Shown: piece by piece, positions 31,565 to 42,385 of the stretch
Position numbering within the stretch: position 1 is the first letter of the stretch
How the letters are laid out: every line of letters starts with the position of its first letter
Assembly: GCA_013423325.1 (NCBI GenBank)
Contig: BLJB01000070.1
Span: forward strand, 1 to 64,000
DNA length: 64,000 nucleotides
Origin: Usnea hakonensis
Lineage: Eukaryota > Ascomycota > Lecanoromycetes > Lecanorales > Parmeliaceae
Direction: 5' to 3'
The notes under the pieces: generated by a model
What the model was told of the DNA's origin: nothing
The model's input: the letters and a program-made list of their open reading frames with translations, nothing else
Databases searched by the model: none
Program-made: the position numbers and the translations under genes

Positions 31565-34087
31565 TCACTGTACCCCCACGGGATGTCCTGGGAGACGGGT
31601 AGCCTGGCGAGGTGCGAGGCTGCTTTGACTGCTGTGAGCAGAGGGGTCGGATTCGATGTGCGCACTGGCACCACTATCGCCACTCCCCGCGCTGGCGCTC
31701 GCACTACCGGTCAGACTACGTACATTTTTTTGTGTAGGGCCTTTGGGTGGGTAATGGTTGCTCACCCCAGCGCGTTGCTCGACTTGTTGCGGTGCCACAG
31801 CGTTCCCTTGCCCCGGAGGATATCTCGGCACAGGTTGACGCATCATGCCGGGAGGCGATGGCCCCCCATTGGGATGCATCGAACCTGGTGCCACGTATCC
31901 ATCTTCTTGCGGTGGCGGCCTTCCCATGTTCCTTCCGTTCAAAACGTTTCCTGGGGAATGGCTTGTCCGTCGAGGCACTCCAGGGCTCGGGCTTGGATAC
32001 GCACCATTCATGCCGGCATTGTTGCCCGCCCCTTGCAATTCATTTAATCGAGCAGCTGTTAAAGAGTTTGTCCTCGATTCTTCCCCCATTGCTTTCCGGT
32101 CGACGTTGCCATATCGATTCGAAGAGTAGCCCATCAACGGATTATCTAATGGATTGTCGTGCATTGTGGGCATGCTCGCCATCAATTGCGCCGAAGCGCG
32201 ATTCCTGTTCATCCCTGGCCTAGGTCCGAAGCTGTGACTTTGGCGCATGCCAGCATTCCGTCCCATCGACCCTTCAGGGTTTTGGCGCATTTGACTGAGG
32301 CTCGGCGCTTTCCGTGTCCTGCGAGAAGTAACACTCATCATATCAACATTATCAGGATCCACGTTGGGCAGCGGCGCCCGCATTGCCATGGGATCGAAGA
32401 AATCATCGTCGTCATCATCGTCATCGTCATCGAAACCGCCTCTGTGGGAAGGTGGTGGTCTCCTGGATCCTTTGCGCATGTGGTATTCTTGTTCCCTCAG
32501 CTGCAGCTCCCTTTGTCGCAGATTGAGCTCTCGCTCTCGTATTGCTAACTCCGAAGAACTTGGTGTGTCGTTGCCCATGTCACCAACGTAACCAGGAGCC
32601 ACGCCTCCTTCCGGTATATCATCATATAGGACCAAATGACTGAATTCCCCCAAGTCATCGCCTTCGAAGGATGGTCGCCGAGAGAGCTGATTGGGTGGAG
32701 GACCTCGAGGATTGTAGCCGTTAGACTGACGTGACGGATATCCATTCATCATGGGAGGTCCCGGTCCTCGCCTCATTGGGGGTCCCATAGAAGGTGTTCT
32801 TCCTCCGCGCATGCCGTTGCCATTCATAGGACCATTTACATTGCCATTAGTCGGCGGTCGAGGAGGGCCAGAAGATAGCCGAGGCGGCGGAGCAGCACCG
32901 GGAGGGGCATTTGCTGACGGTTGTGGGGCAACCGGTCGTTGCTGATTGACGATATTACAATGGTGTAGTAGCGCGTATAAAGTCTCAATGCGTGGTACTC
33001 GGACGCCCGTTTCTTGAGCCAACTTGATAGGCGATCCAAGGTAGGTCTCCACTTCCATGGGCCTCTTCGCCGCGAAGTCTTGATACATGATGCTGTTGGT
33101 ATCTGAGGGCTCTGACATCCTCCGCATTGTGTTATCCTTGAAATCCGCGTCGAAGTGACAGCCTTGAGATCTTGCAATCTGCAGGAGCTCGTTGATTACA
33201 TCTGCTACCATTGACCGTACGCCAACCTTTTCTAGTAACTCTGCATGGGAGGGGACTTCGAAGAGGACACTGGGCGGGTGGAACGCAATTGGACTGGGGC
33301 GCGTTAGTGAGATTCGAACTCGATCTATCCTCGCAGACTCACCCTATCATACGCTCATATTGCTGCTGTCTGATATTTTGTGAGACCTTGCAGTCGACCT
33401 GGCCAGTGCTCAAGGTCATAGCTAAAGCTTCAGCCATATCATTCTGTATGGCAGCTGGAATGGCCTCGTTTTTGTTTGCGGGGCCAACCCACACATCTGT
33501 GGCTCCAATATGCTCAAACTCGCTTGCTCCAAGTTGTGTGATTTCAGCTCCTGATACCAATGACAGCACAACATTGGTGGGAAACCTCTGTTCCAAGTGC
33601 GACTCGACCCCAAGAGTGTTTGTAGTATTGACGAGGATGCAGGTGTGCTGAGGTGTAACGACTGATTCGATGACTGCGGCTAAATCGTAGACATCTGGTA
33701 ATGCTTTGACGCAAAGGAGAACATAATCAAACGCTGCTTTTTTGCCTGCGGCATCTTCCGGACTCCTGACAACTTCGACAGGTCAGCATGACATATATGA
33801 TAGGATTGGTGGGAATGTGACGGACCATGGCGTGGTTTAAATCTTTCATTGCCAAAGAGTTTAGATCTGTATGACAGCAGATTAGACCTGACGATTATTG
33901 GTCATGTGTAGGAGTAGCACTCTGCTTACTTGAAGGAAATCCCGTATTGGGCTACGGCTTCATATCCAGATTTCCAGACCAGGGTCACATCGCAAGCATT
34001 GGTAGCTTGGAGCCTCCATGAAAGGAAGGCCGAGATCTGGTTTCCCCCAACGGATAGGATTCGGAGTCTAGGAGGACTTGGTGCCAT
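31565..34087 (-). CDS. Ketopantoate reductase-family protein (ApbA/PanE) with long low-complexity C-terminal extension
   Basis: Exons 34087-33930, 33866-33826, 33772-33343, 33293-31565 give 785 residues. Residues 1-325 resemble 2-dehydropantoate 2-reductases: an N-terminal Rossmann start (LRILSVGGNQISAFLSWRL), DYVLLCVKALPD, TNTLGVESHLEQRFP, then a C-terminal helical domain with NELLQIARSQGCHFDAD, MYQDFAAKRPMEVETYLGSP and RVPRIETLYALLHHCN. Residues 330-785 are Pro/Gly/Asn/Arg/Met-rich with a run of about ten Asp near 497-506, a short charged coiled coil before it (RERELNLRQRELQLREQEY) and ends in Ser/Ala-rich sequence. The standard enzyme makes pantoate for CoA synthesis. This large fused form is known to me from filamentous ascomycetes, but its role is not established, and the GGNQIS in place of GxGxxG is unusual. 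The frame runs upstream to 34240; ATG 34087 gives the natural N-terminus. Confidence 0.82.
32402..32432. repeat. GAY trinucleotide tract coding for poly-aspartate
   Basis: About ten Asp codons in mixed GAT/GAC form in the reductase-family gene. The mixed codons argue for an old, maintained tract over recent slippage. Confidence 0.85.
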
Positions 34088-35033
34088 GGTGTGTGTGGAT
34101 ATGAACCAGCAATGGCAGTGATGGGTTTCCTTGAACTTGTTCAAACAAAGCTCGATTCCCAGTGTGGCCTTTGACGAGCTTGTCCCAACCCTTATGTCTA
34201 GGCGGCCAACATTTGAGCAGAGATTGCGCTCGAAATACAACGGTCGGGATGACGTGGACCAGTGTCGGGCTTGGTAACGAACGTGATGGGTTTGTGAGAT
34301 TGAATCGACTGAAGGATGGCAAAGAGCGAATGCCGACTTGGGGGTTCAGACCGGGAGATAAAACAGAGGAATTTTGTAGCAACGGCCTTTTGCTGTCGCG
34401 CCAAGCGAGATTTAGAGTTCAGCGTAAGATGTTGGCATTCATTAAGTGCTTTACTCACCTCAAGTACTCATCGAAGGTAGGAAAGAAAAGCGAGTGAATT
34501 GCGAATGAAGATTTGTTCGCTGTAGGATTGAATTTGAATCCGAGAAAGAAAATTGGGTGTGGGGTGTGAAAAAAGATATGGCGAGCTGGTGACAGCAATG
34601 GTTTAAAGTATGGTATTTTATTTTAATTATTTCCATCGACGCGCGGGCTTACCTGGCTTTCGCTATCAAAGTACTCCCGTACGGTCTACGGAGCTACGTA
34701 CTTTACTTTATGAGGAGGAACTCTGCGGATGCTAGCTTCTAGTACATCCGGCTGCAAAGAATACCTAAGTACTACTTAAAGTAGAGTAAGAAAAGTAAGG
34801 TAAGGCAGGTACCTTAGCCTTGAGGTAAGTTAGGTGAGATACGTTTAGGTACCTTTAAGATAGACGGCAATTCGCAACGCACTGCCACTATTAATAATAA
34901 CCTGATCGACACCTCAAGTACTTTACTTTAGCTCTTAGGGTGCATGGATGATTAGATGGCTGTTCAAAATACTTAATTACTTTACTGGGTACTGGCTAGA
35001 GAAAAGCCCATCTATCGTCACTAAGAAGTCGGT

Positions 35034-35057
35034 GCTCAGGCTCAGGCTCAGGCTCAG
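35034..35057. repeat. Hexanucleotide tandem repeat (GCTCAG)4
   Basis: Four perfect copies of gctcag in non-coding DNA. Confidence 0.9.
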
Positions 35058-35301
35058 GTACCCTACTCTACTCTTTATGCTTTCTTTGTCTATCTTCTGG
35101 CAACTCGTATATTGAAATGTTTCGTAAAAGGGGTGAGCGAAACGAATGGCTGGGACACACGATTTGATATGATTCAGGGGGGTGCATGCCTTAGCCTAAT
35201 CTTGAGTGGGCCAACGTGCAAGCCGGCAAGACCCATCCCCGAGACTTGTTTGGCCGCACTCTCGTGCTGCATGGCGTGGTAATTTCATGATTCAGGTAAC
35301 T

Positions 35302-35331
35302 CAGCAGCAACAGCAGCAGCAGCAGCAGCAC
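35302..35331. repeat. CAG/CAA triplet microsatellite
   Basis: Ten triplets, nearly pure CAG with one CAA, in non-coding DNA and with no open frame around it. Confidence 0.9.
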
Positions 35332-36810
35332 CAAAGGTAGCTAATAATTAGCATGCTGGGTCTTGCTGGTGAATGTCAGAAAAGTCAGAAGAGTCAAGTC
35401 CGGAATGCCGCTTGCCATGGATCAGACAAAGGCTTGAGCATGAGGCCATGGGTGATTATAGCGCAAGCTTTTGCGAATCGGCCTCAAGGCTAGAGGAAGC
35501 TCCGTGTCCCGACGTGGCTTCATAAATACTTTTAAAAGTACGTAGTAAGTTGATCCTCTCACCACGGATTTACTTTCGCTTTGTATCTCTCTCTCCACAC
35601 CACCACCATGGATGATGGCTCGAATGCGTATGTAAGCCTTCCCACACCCTGAATCACCTGGAAATGAACGAACCCTTCATGCTTCGGCCTGATTTTCAAT
35701 TTCTTTTGCCGGCATTTTCAATAATGATGATCCTTTTAGCAAGCTACTACTTACCTAGTTAAAGAGGCCCGTTGCTATTCATAGACTGACTGCCCTGTCA
35801 TGAGCAGCCCTAGCCCTGAGTACTTTCAAATTCTTAAGGTGGCGACCCTCGCTCGAATACCGAGGTCTTGGCATGTTCTTCGCCAACCTCCCTCGTCCAT
35901 GGTGTACCTTGAAAGGTCTCAGCAATTCAAGTACTACCTCGCAGATCGCTTATCGTCCAACAGCTTCCTACCTAGACGCCTGTGGCTAATGAAAGCTCAA
36001 CGCCGTTAGGATATGCTCTACTATCATCTACGATATGCAATGATGATATCTAGCTTCAAGCTTCTGCCCCTTTTAGATGCATGTACATCCCCCAAATTGA
36101 GCTTCAATCACACTTTGGTCAAAAACAGGGCACAGCGCTGCTAATTGGTGTAAAGTGGATGTATGTACGTGATCTGTTGGATTTGAAGCCTCCTACACAT
36201 AGATTCTGTTGGGGCTGTTCCCTCGGCATTGCCTATTGGCAGCAAAGGCATTGGAGATTTGAATTAACAACTCTGAAGGGCCAGTTGCGGGCCGCGATCA
36301 ACGCGCTACCATCAATTGTATTGAAAGCAGTGCTTCACTGCAGCGTCCTTGCAGACCTGGCTCATTTTTCGTTCGATCTTGCAGTTTTGCTGATATATGC
36401 CTCGCTATGGCCTTGACGGATGTGAGATTGAATCGCATATCCGCACATTTTGGTGCACACTCGTGACTTTCAATTGGATGGTAATCCGTCTCTGTCCCGG
36501 ATCCGCAGCTTTGATATCTTCTACCCATTTCTTTCCGAAAAAGCACGATATCACGGCTTTCCACAACTCGGACCCCTCCCAACAACATCAATTGTAAACG
36601 CTTACTTGCATAAAATAAAGAAGACCCGCAGATCCGTCAGAAGCACCAAGACAAGGACGAATGCTTTGCTCTTGAGACATCAGATCCTGGTCGCATCTAA
36701 ATGTCCAAAAACATACTTTTGCAGTTATGCTCTCAGTCGCTGGCAGCAACACCATCCATCAGCTGTGGCATCCGCTGATTACGTATTTAAGAAATCCTCT
36801 GAGATTACCG

Positions 36811-39054
36811 TCACAGTCTTCGTAGACCTTTCGCGCCCCTGACCAAGAAGGGGCTCGGCATCTCATCTCTCTCTGGATCCCAAATTGGTACGACTCCCTC
36901 ACTCATCACGTTCTCTTTCTTAATTTCTTCCACAACCTCCTTCTCGACCCTTTGCGCATGACTGATTCCTCCGGCCCTCGCTTGCGCAAGCTCGACCAAC
37001 GTCCTCCCGCCTCCGTTCTGAACAAAAAGGTTTCGCTGCATGACGGCCTTGAACATTTCGTTCTCTATGCCACTAGTAGCTGGTTTGGGCGGCGCCTTGC
37101 GAACAGGGGAAAATCCCGAGTGCTTGGGGCTCGGTGGCGATGGAACTCGGGAGGGTCGGCCAGATGCCGCTGATGGAAAGAGCGTGGGTTGGGGGTAGCC
37201 GCTGAGGCGGTTCATCGGCGCGGTCTTCTGGCGCAAGAGGCTAGGTCGAATGGGGCCCTTGAAGGGGTCAGGAAGACCTGATGATGCCCGGGTCGGTGAA
37301 GGTAGGTCGGGAAGGGTGTCCTCTTCGTCCTCGACAATGATCGATGACCGTGGCGAGGACGCTTTGGGTGCGAGTCGGTGCTTCTGAGCCGCTGCTGCAG
37401 CGAAAATGTTCTTGCTGCTGGGTATCCCAGAGGCATCGGCGGCGGCTGTGCGGCGGGGTGAGAGGGAAAGGCAAGCGATCGACATTGGCGAAGGGTCGAC
37501 CATCTGCACATCCATCGGCGAGTCGAATTCGGTGCGAGCCCGGGATAAAGTGGTTCGCGTCCTCCTCTTGGGTGGTGTTTTGGATTCTATGAGTGGAGTG
37601 GAGTTGATGGAGAGACTGCTCAAGTCTGTCGACGACGGAAAATCGGAATCCGCATTTGTACTGAAGGACGAAAATCGGACGTCTGGCGGCGTAGGTGGTC
37701 CTCCCTCTTTTGCATTTTGTAGAGATTCAAGCCGCAACTGGACTTCCGCTTCGATCCTTGACAGGACCTCGGTCTCGAAAACCCTATGAAGCTTCTCCTT
37801 CTCCATATGTACTTGCCGATCGATCTCAAGTCTAGCCTTCACCTCCCACTCTCGACGAATGGTCGACTCCAACGCAGCCCTTATCTTTTCCTTCTCTCCA
37901 TTCCAATTCAAAGCTTTGACCTCTGCTTCTTGAGCTTTTCGCATGACCTGCTCTTCTTTTATCCTCAATATCCTTCCCAACTCGACTACTTCCCTCTGCT
38001 TTCTCATTAATCGTATGGCGGGAAGATTGAGCAGGCTCGTAGTGTCAGGTCGCTTCAGTGGATTTGTGTTCAAACAGCTCTTGATGACGTTTTGTAGCTC
38101 ATGCGAGTATACTTTTGGAAGTGGATCCACCCGACCTTCTTTAATCTTCTGGATCAAATGAAAATGAGTCTTCGCGTTGAAGGGTTGGGTCCGCGCGCAC
38201 AGCTCGTACATCACACATCCAAGAGACCAGATATCTGAGTGGAGGGTGTATCGTTCTGCAGCACATATCTCTGGAGACATATAGAACGGTGTTCCGACAT
38301 AAGTCGAAGCGAAGTCGTGGGATTGCATCAGCTTTGACAACCCAAAGTCTCCAAGTTTGACCGAGTTGTCTGCGCCGAGGAAAACTATGATATTCAGTTT
38401 TGGCTTGGCAAAAAAATCTTATATTTAAACTCACTGTTCTCCGGTTTCAGGTCTCGATGCAAGATCATGACCTGGTTCTTTCCTTTCAAGCCCAATGGCT
38501 TCAGCGCATCGCACGGTCCCATGGCGCTCTTGCCAACCTCAGGAGCATCAACTCCATAGTGGCACCGGTATAAAGCGGCGACGAGCTGGGAGAAGATGCT
38601 CCAAACATACTCCTCGTCTGCATACTGATCCTGCTCTTTGAGTTTGAGGATCTCCTTGCTGAGATCACCTCCTCCGCAATACTCCATGTACAGATAGAGT
38701 TCCTGTGTCGGCTTCAGGTGTTCTCGATGGTAGTATCCAACGATGTTCGGGTGTTTTAGGGAGTTGAGGATAGAAAATTCGGCGTGAAGCTGTTCCCTTT
38801 CCTTCTGAGACATTTTGATGTACTGAATCTCCTTCCGACACAGGATCTGGCAAGGATATTCAGCAAAGGCCGTTCAGGTTGAAAAGGACTTGAGTTAACA
38901 ACTTACGTGCCCATCAGAAAGTCTCTTGACCTTTCTGATTGTACCAAAAGATCCTCGACCTAGGATAGGGGTCAGTTTGGCAACGTCTCATTTGCTGGAA
39001 ACTCGTCGAGTTTGTACCTATTGTCTCTAGCACTTCATATTTTTCTGACTCCAT
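36811..39054 (-). CDS. nimA: NimA-type (NEK) mitotic protein kinase
   Basis: Ser/Thr kinase of the NIMA family, needed for G2/M entry in Aspergillus. Exons 39054-39018, 38959-38907, 38846-38435, 38384-36811 give 691 residues. N-terminal kinase domain: glycine loop IGRGSFG (12-18), Lys in CRKEI (35), hinge MEYCGGGDL, catalytic HRDLKPEN (about 160-167), DFGLSK (about 178), activation loop STYVGTPFYMSPE. An insertion of roughly 30 residues (about 128-157, including GVDAPEV and LGLKGKNQV) precedes the catalytic loop. A coiled coil follows the domain (about 285-400, MRKQREVVELGRILRIKEE and on), then a Ser/Pro-rich tail with many SP/TP sites, as expected for a cell-cycle-regulated protein. Introns are 50-60 bp, GT-AG. 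Head to head with the ankyrin-BTB gene. Confidence 0.93.
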
Positions 39055-39396
39055 CGAGGTCGCCGGCGATGGCGAGCGAGCGAGATGCCCCAGCCGTGAT
39101 TAAGATTATTTTCGACGTCAACAACTGACTGCTAAACTCGTCGCGTTCATAGGGAATTCCTTCACTGGCATCACCAATTCATTGGGTGTCGAAACGTAGA
39201 TTGATTGTACCTTGCAGATCCCCATATTTACCTTGTCTGTCGGAGGAGCAACACCCGCATCCCGAGATGATAAGATTATAGGTCTTGGCGCTCTGACGCC
39301 ACACTCGCGGTCGACAATCGTTATTCTCCATATTAAGTATATTATTACCGACTCGCTGCCCGACACTCAAGAGATTATTGCAGTACCCGTACCGCC
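39055..39396. promoter_or_regulatory. Compact bidirectional promoter between nimA and the ankyrin-BTB gene
   Basis: Only 342 bp separate two outward-facing start codons, so promoters and leaders of both genes must share this space. No specific factor site was assigned. Confidence 0.6.
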
Positions 39397-41618
39397 ATGG
39401 TACTCAGGAAAGACCAGATTGAAGCCGCTCTTCAAGAAGAGAAGAAGTTAATTGAAGACGGCAAGCTCAAGGAAGACAACCCCCTGGACGACAGCGAAAC
39501 CTTCATCAACCTTTGTGAAGCTTGTCGCCGCGGAGATTTGAAGACTTGCCAGGAGACGATCACAGAGGGTGTCAATATCAACGCGAAAGACGCAAAGGAC
39601 TACACACCCCTAATCCTGGTATGAGTATCGCTCTTCCCCATCGTTACTAGCTAACGCCCTAAGGCAAGGCTAGTTTGTGTGGTCATTTCGAAGTTGTGCA
39701 GCTGCTCCTCGAATCCGGTGCTCTTTGCGAGCGAGACACCTTTCAAGGTGAAAGATGTCTGTACAATGCGCTGAACGACCGAATACGGAACTTATTGCTA
39801 TCATACGACTATTCGAAATCTGCAGATCCACTGCAACCTCTCGCGTCACACTTTACCTCCCTCTTAACTAGAGAGCAGCCCCAGACCGCCGACATCGTCA
39901 TTGCCGCTGGTGAAGAGTCGTTTCATCTGCACAAGTTTGTTTTATCTGCAAGGTCTCCATACTTCGCAAGGAAGCTGTCCGTCGCACCTGACACGACATC
40001 ATGGAAATTACCTCCAGCGATTCCACCCCAAGCTTTTGGGGTAGCTATGAAGTATGTTTACTTTGGTGAAATTCCGAATGATGTTGGCGGTGGGCCTGGT
40101 ACGGGGTTTTCCGAGGACGAAGTGCTCGAAGGCATCAACAAGATAAGCAGGCAGTTAGAGATCGTGAGGCTTTGGGATGGTATCCTTGAAAGCAGCGACC
40201 GTAGACTTTCGAGGCAGCGGAGAAGCGATGAGATTGAGAAAGGTCAGAAGCAGCTAGAGGCTTGGTTCTCGGCCAACGTTCTGAAGCACAAGATCATCAT
40301 CGACACCGTTGAGGCGAAGAATGTCAAATGGGATCGGAGCAATTTAATCTTTGCCGATGTGCTGCTGAGGGCGGATGAATCTGACGACGCTCATGGGAGT
40401 GAAACTCCTCCGATGCAAGATACCCAGCAAGAGGAACCAGACATGAGGAATAATATTCCCGTTGGTCCTACTACACCAGCCCCACGTTCTCTCTCTCGAA
40501 AGCCAAAGCCCTGCAAATCTGTCCTTTTTCCTGTTCACCGGGCTATACTCTTGCGGTCAGAGTACTTTCTCACGATGTTTTCTTCGGCCTTTCGTGAAGC
40601 GCAATCCACAGAGTATTTACAGATCATCGCCATAGACTGCTCACCGGAAGTCCTGGAGGTCGTTCTGAAGTTTCTTTACACAGAGAAGGCCGGATTTCCT
40701 CTGACCATCGCGATCGATGTACTATTTGCCGCTGATTTGCTCTTAATCGAAAAGCTGAAGCTGAAGGCTGCTGTAGTAATCAGCACTCTTGGCAACGGGT
40801 CAATGTCACAAATTCCGACGAGATTGGATGTTGATGATGCCCACTCTTCCGAACAAGAAGAGTTGGACATTTACGACGTCGTCCGCGCCGGTTGGCTCAC
40901 ACGTGTTCCAAGACTCGAAGAGTTCGGTGCCCGGTATCTTGCCGACAGGTTGGAATCGTACATTGATGACGTAAGGCACATTTTTGAGTCTTTGTTCCCC
41001 ATTTCGGGTTGCTTCATGAGCTGCTATACAAGTCTCAAAAAGTAAAACGTTCTCATAAGCCCCAGCTTACTCGTTCACCAAATTTGACGACTCTATCTGC
41101 GATTCGTGAATCAAATACTGACTACGAAATCTGCGCAGGAGGAATTTGCAGATCTAGTTCGAGAGAGCGCGAATAGAATCAAAGGAAGACAAGAGACGGA
41201 TACCATTGAGCTACTGGATGAGTGAGTCCTGCCGTTCAGGCTTCCACTGGCGTTTGGGCTTACGATGTGCTTCAGCATCCGATACTATCTGTCAGAGCGT
41301 TTCCGTATGCGCTTCGAAGACGCCGGCTTGGAAGACATGATGGAAGAACAGGCTACTGTTGCCAAAAAGACTGAGACTAACACGACTAATATGGATGGAA
41401 AGCTGCCCGAGCATGAAGTTGTCAATATGGACTCATTGCCCAAAGGTGAGGCACAAGGCGATGTGGAACTTTCTTCGGGGAATATAATGAGCAATGGTAC
41501 TGTTACGACCTTGGACGGGAAGATGGTGGGGGACGAGCTAGAGGGGGATGCAATCAACTTTCAGATACTGCTCAGGAAGATAGATGGACTTCTAGACCGA
41601 TTAAAGCTCGATGCTTAG
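39397..41618 (+). CDS. Ankyrin and double BTB/POZ domain protein (ABTB1/Btb3-like)
   Basis: Probable substrate adaptor of Cullin-3 ubiquitin ligases, by analogy to S. pombe Btb3 and human ABTB1. Exons 39397-39618, 39669-40970, 41139-41221, 41276-41618 give 649 residues. Order: N-terminal helix, ankyrin repeats about 35-100 (ETFINLCEACRRGDLKTC, DYTPLILASLCGHFEVVQLL), first BTB about 145-200 (ADIVIAAGEESFHLHKFVL, SPYFARKL), second BTB about 300-430 (FADVLLRADES, then FPVHRAILLRSEYFLTMF after a polar insert), and a helical, acidic C-terminus. Intron 1 has an aag acceptor (ggcaag|gct); intron 2 (40971-41138, 168 bp) is longer than usual. All donors are GT. ATG context accgccATGG is strong. Confidence 0.9.
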
Positions 41619-42385
41619 TTATAATGAAGATGAGCGCTTTGGGACTTTGGATGTGTAAAGAAGCAGTTACGACTGATTGCTCACTTGAATAGTCTGTTCT
41701 CTCATATGGAACGCGTACAAGGCAGATGCCATTACTGCGCCTTGCCTTGCTCCCACGTCGTTCAGTGTTTCAACGATAGGGAGGTTGGCGAAGCCTTAGT
41801 GTGAAACATGCTATACTAGATTCGGTAAGCGTCTGACCTAGGGGACTGGTGGGACGGACATTAAGGTACCTAAGGTAAAGTAAGGTAAGCTAGGTGCGGT
41901 ACCTAAAGTACCTCATGTGCTATCGTACCTACCTTAGGTACTTTATAGGTTGACGGATGGCTGCGGAAGTGGAAGCCGAAGTGTAAAATCTTAGGGGAGA
42001 GAACCTAAAATAAGGCGTGGCACTACGGAGTAAAGCTTGGCCTTCTGTCTTATTCTTGTCTACAGGTATCAAACAAGTCCACTCGTTCATTCAGCTCGTG
42101 TGATGCCCACCGTTGTATACCTTTGCTGTCACTCAAGCTATCATTATTGCGAGCACGAACGTCTCTTTCCTTAACACAGCTCATTTCCCCAAAGTCCGGG
42201 AATCTCCGCAAGCCCAAGATTACCATGACTTGATTCGCTCTGTCATCAAATCTTCAATCCTCAGTCGTCACTATTCGACAACGATACCGAAGCGACCTTC
42301 GCTCAACCAAGTCATATGCAAAGACACACCTCCATACCTTGATCCGCTCCTCAAGACTCAAATCTCTGTGTGTTTCGACTTCCCA
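41619..42385. other. Intergenic region with an imperfect inverted repeat
   Basis: Contains the 41861-41947 hairpin described separately. The last 300 bp are the leader of the TRP-like gene; the reading frame extends upstream of its ATG without another ATG. Confidence 0.5.
41861..41947. repeat. Imperfect inverted repeat built from AAGGTACCTAAGGTA words
   Basis: The left arm (41861-41884) and the reverse complement of the right arm (41925-41947) share TAAgGTACCTAAGGTA with few mismatches; the 40-bp loop holds further copies of the word. It belongs to the dispersed motif family described under findings. Confidence 0.7.

Larger units (their letters stand above)
34088..36810. other. 2.7-kb non-coding region with short repeats
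   Basis: Between the reductase-family gene start (-) and the nimA 3' end (-). At 34690-34870 it contains many AAGTAAGGTA and AGGTACCT words. At 35590-35640 a promoter-like CT-rich stretch leads to an ATG followed by a consensus donor, but no downstream exon keeps frame. No other gene is supported. Confidence 0.45.

Noticed and set aside
34088..34240. N-terminal extension of the ketopantoate reductase-like protein
   Set aside because: It would put about 51 unrelated residues before the Rossmann start, which conventionally lies at the N-terminus.
35608..36010. ATG in a promoter-like setting (MDDGSNAY then a gtaagc donor) that could start a gene
   Set aside because: No downstream acceptor joins in frame to a recognisable coding stretch; the tempting one at 35806 gives an immediate stop.
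42113..42385. Upstream extension of the TRP-like protein
   Set aside because: The open frame begins with a non-ATG codon, and the natural signal peptide starts at ATG 42386.
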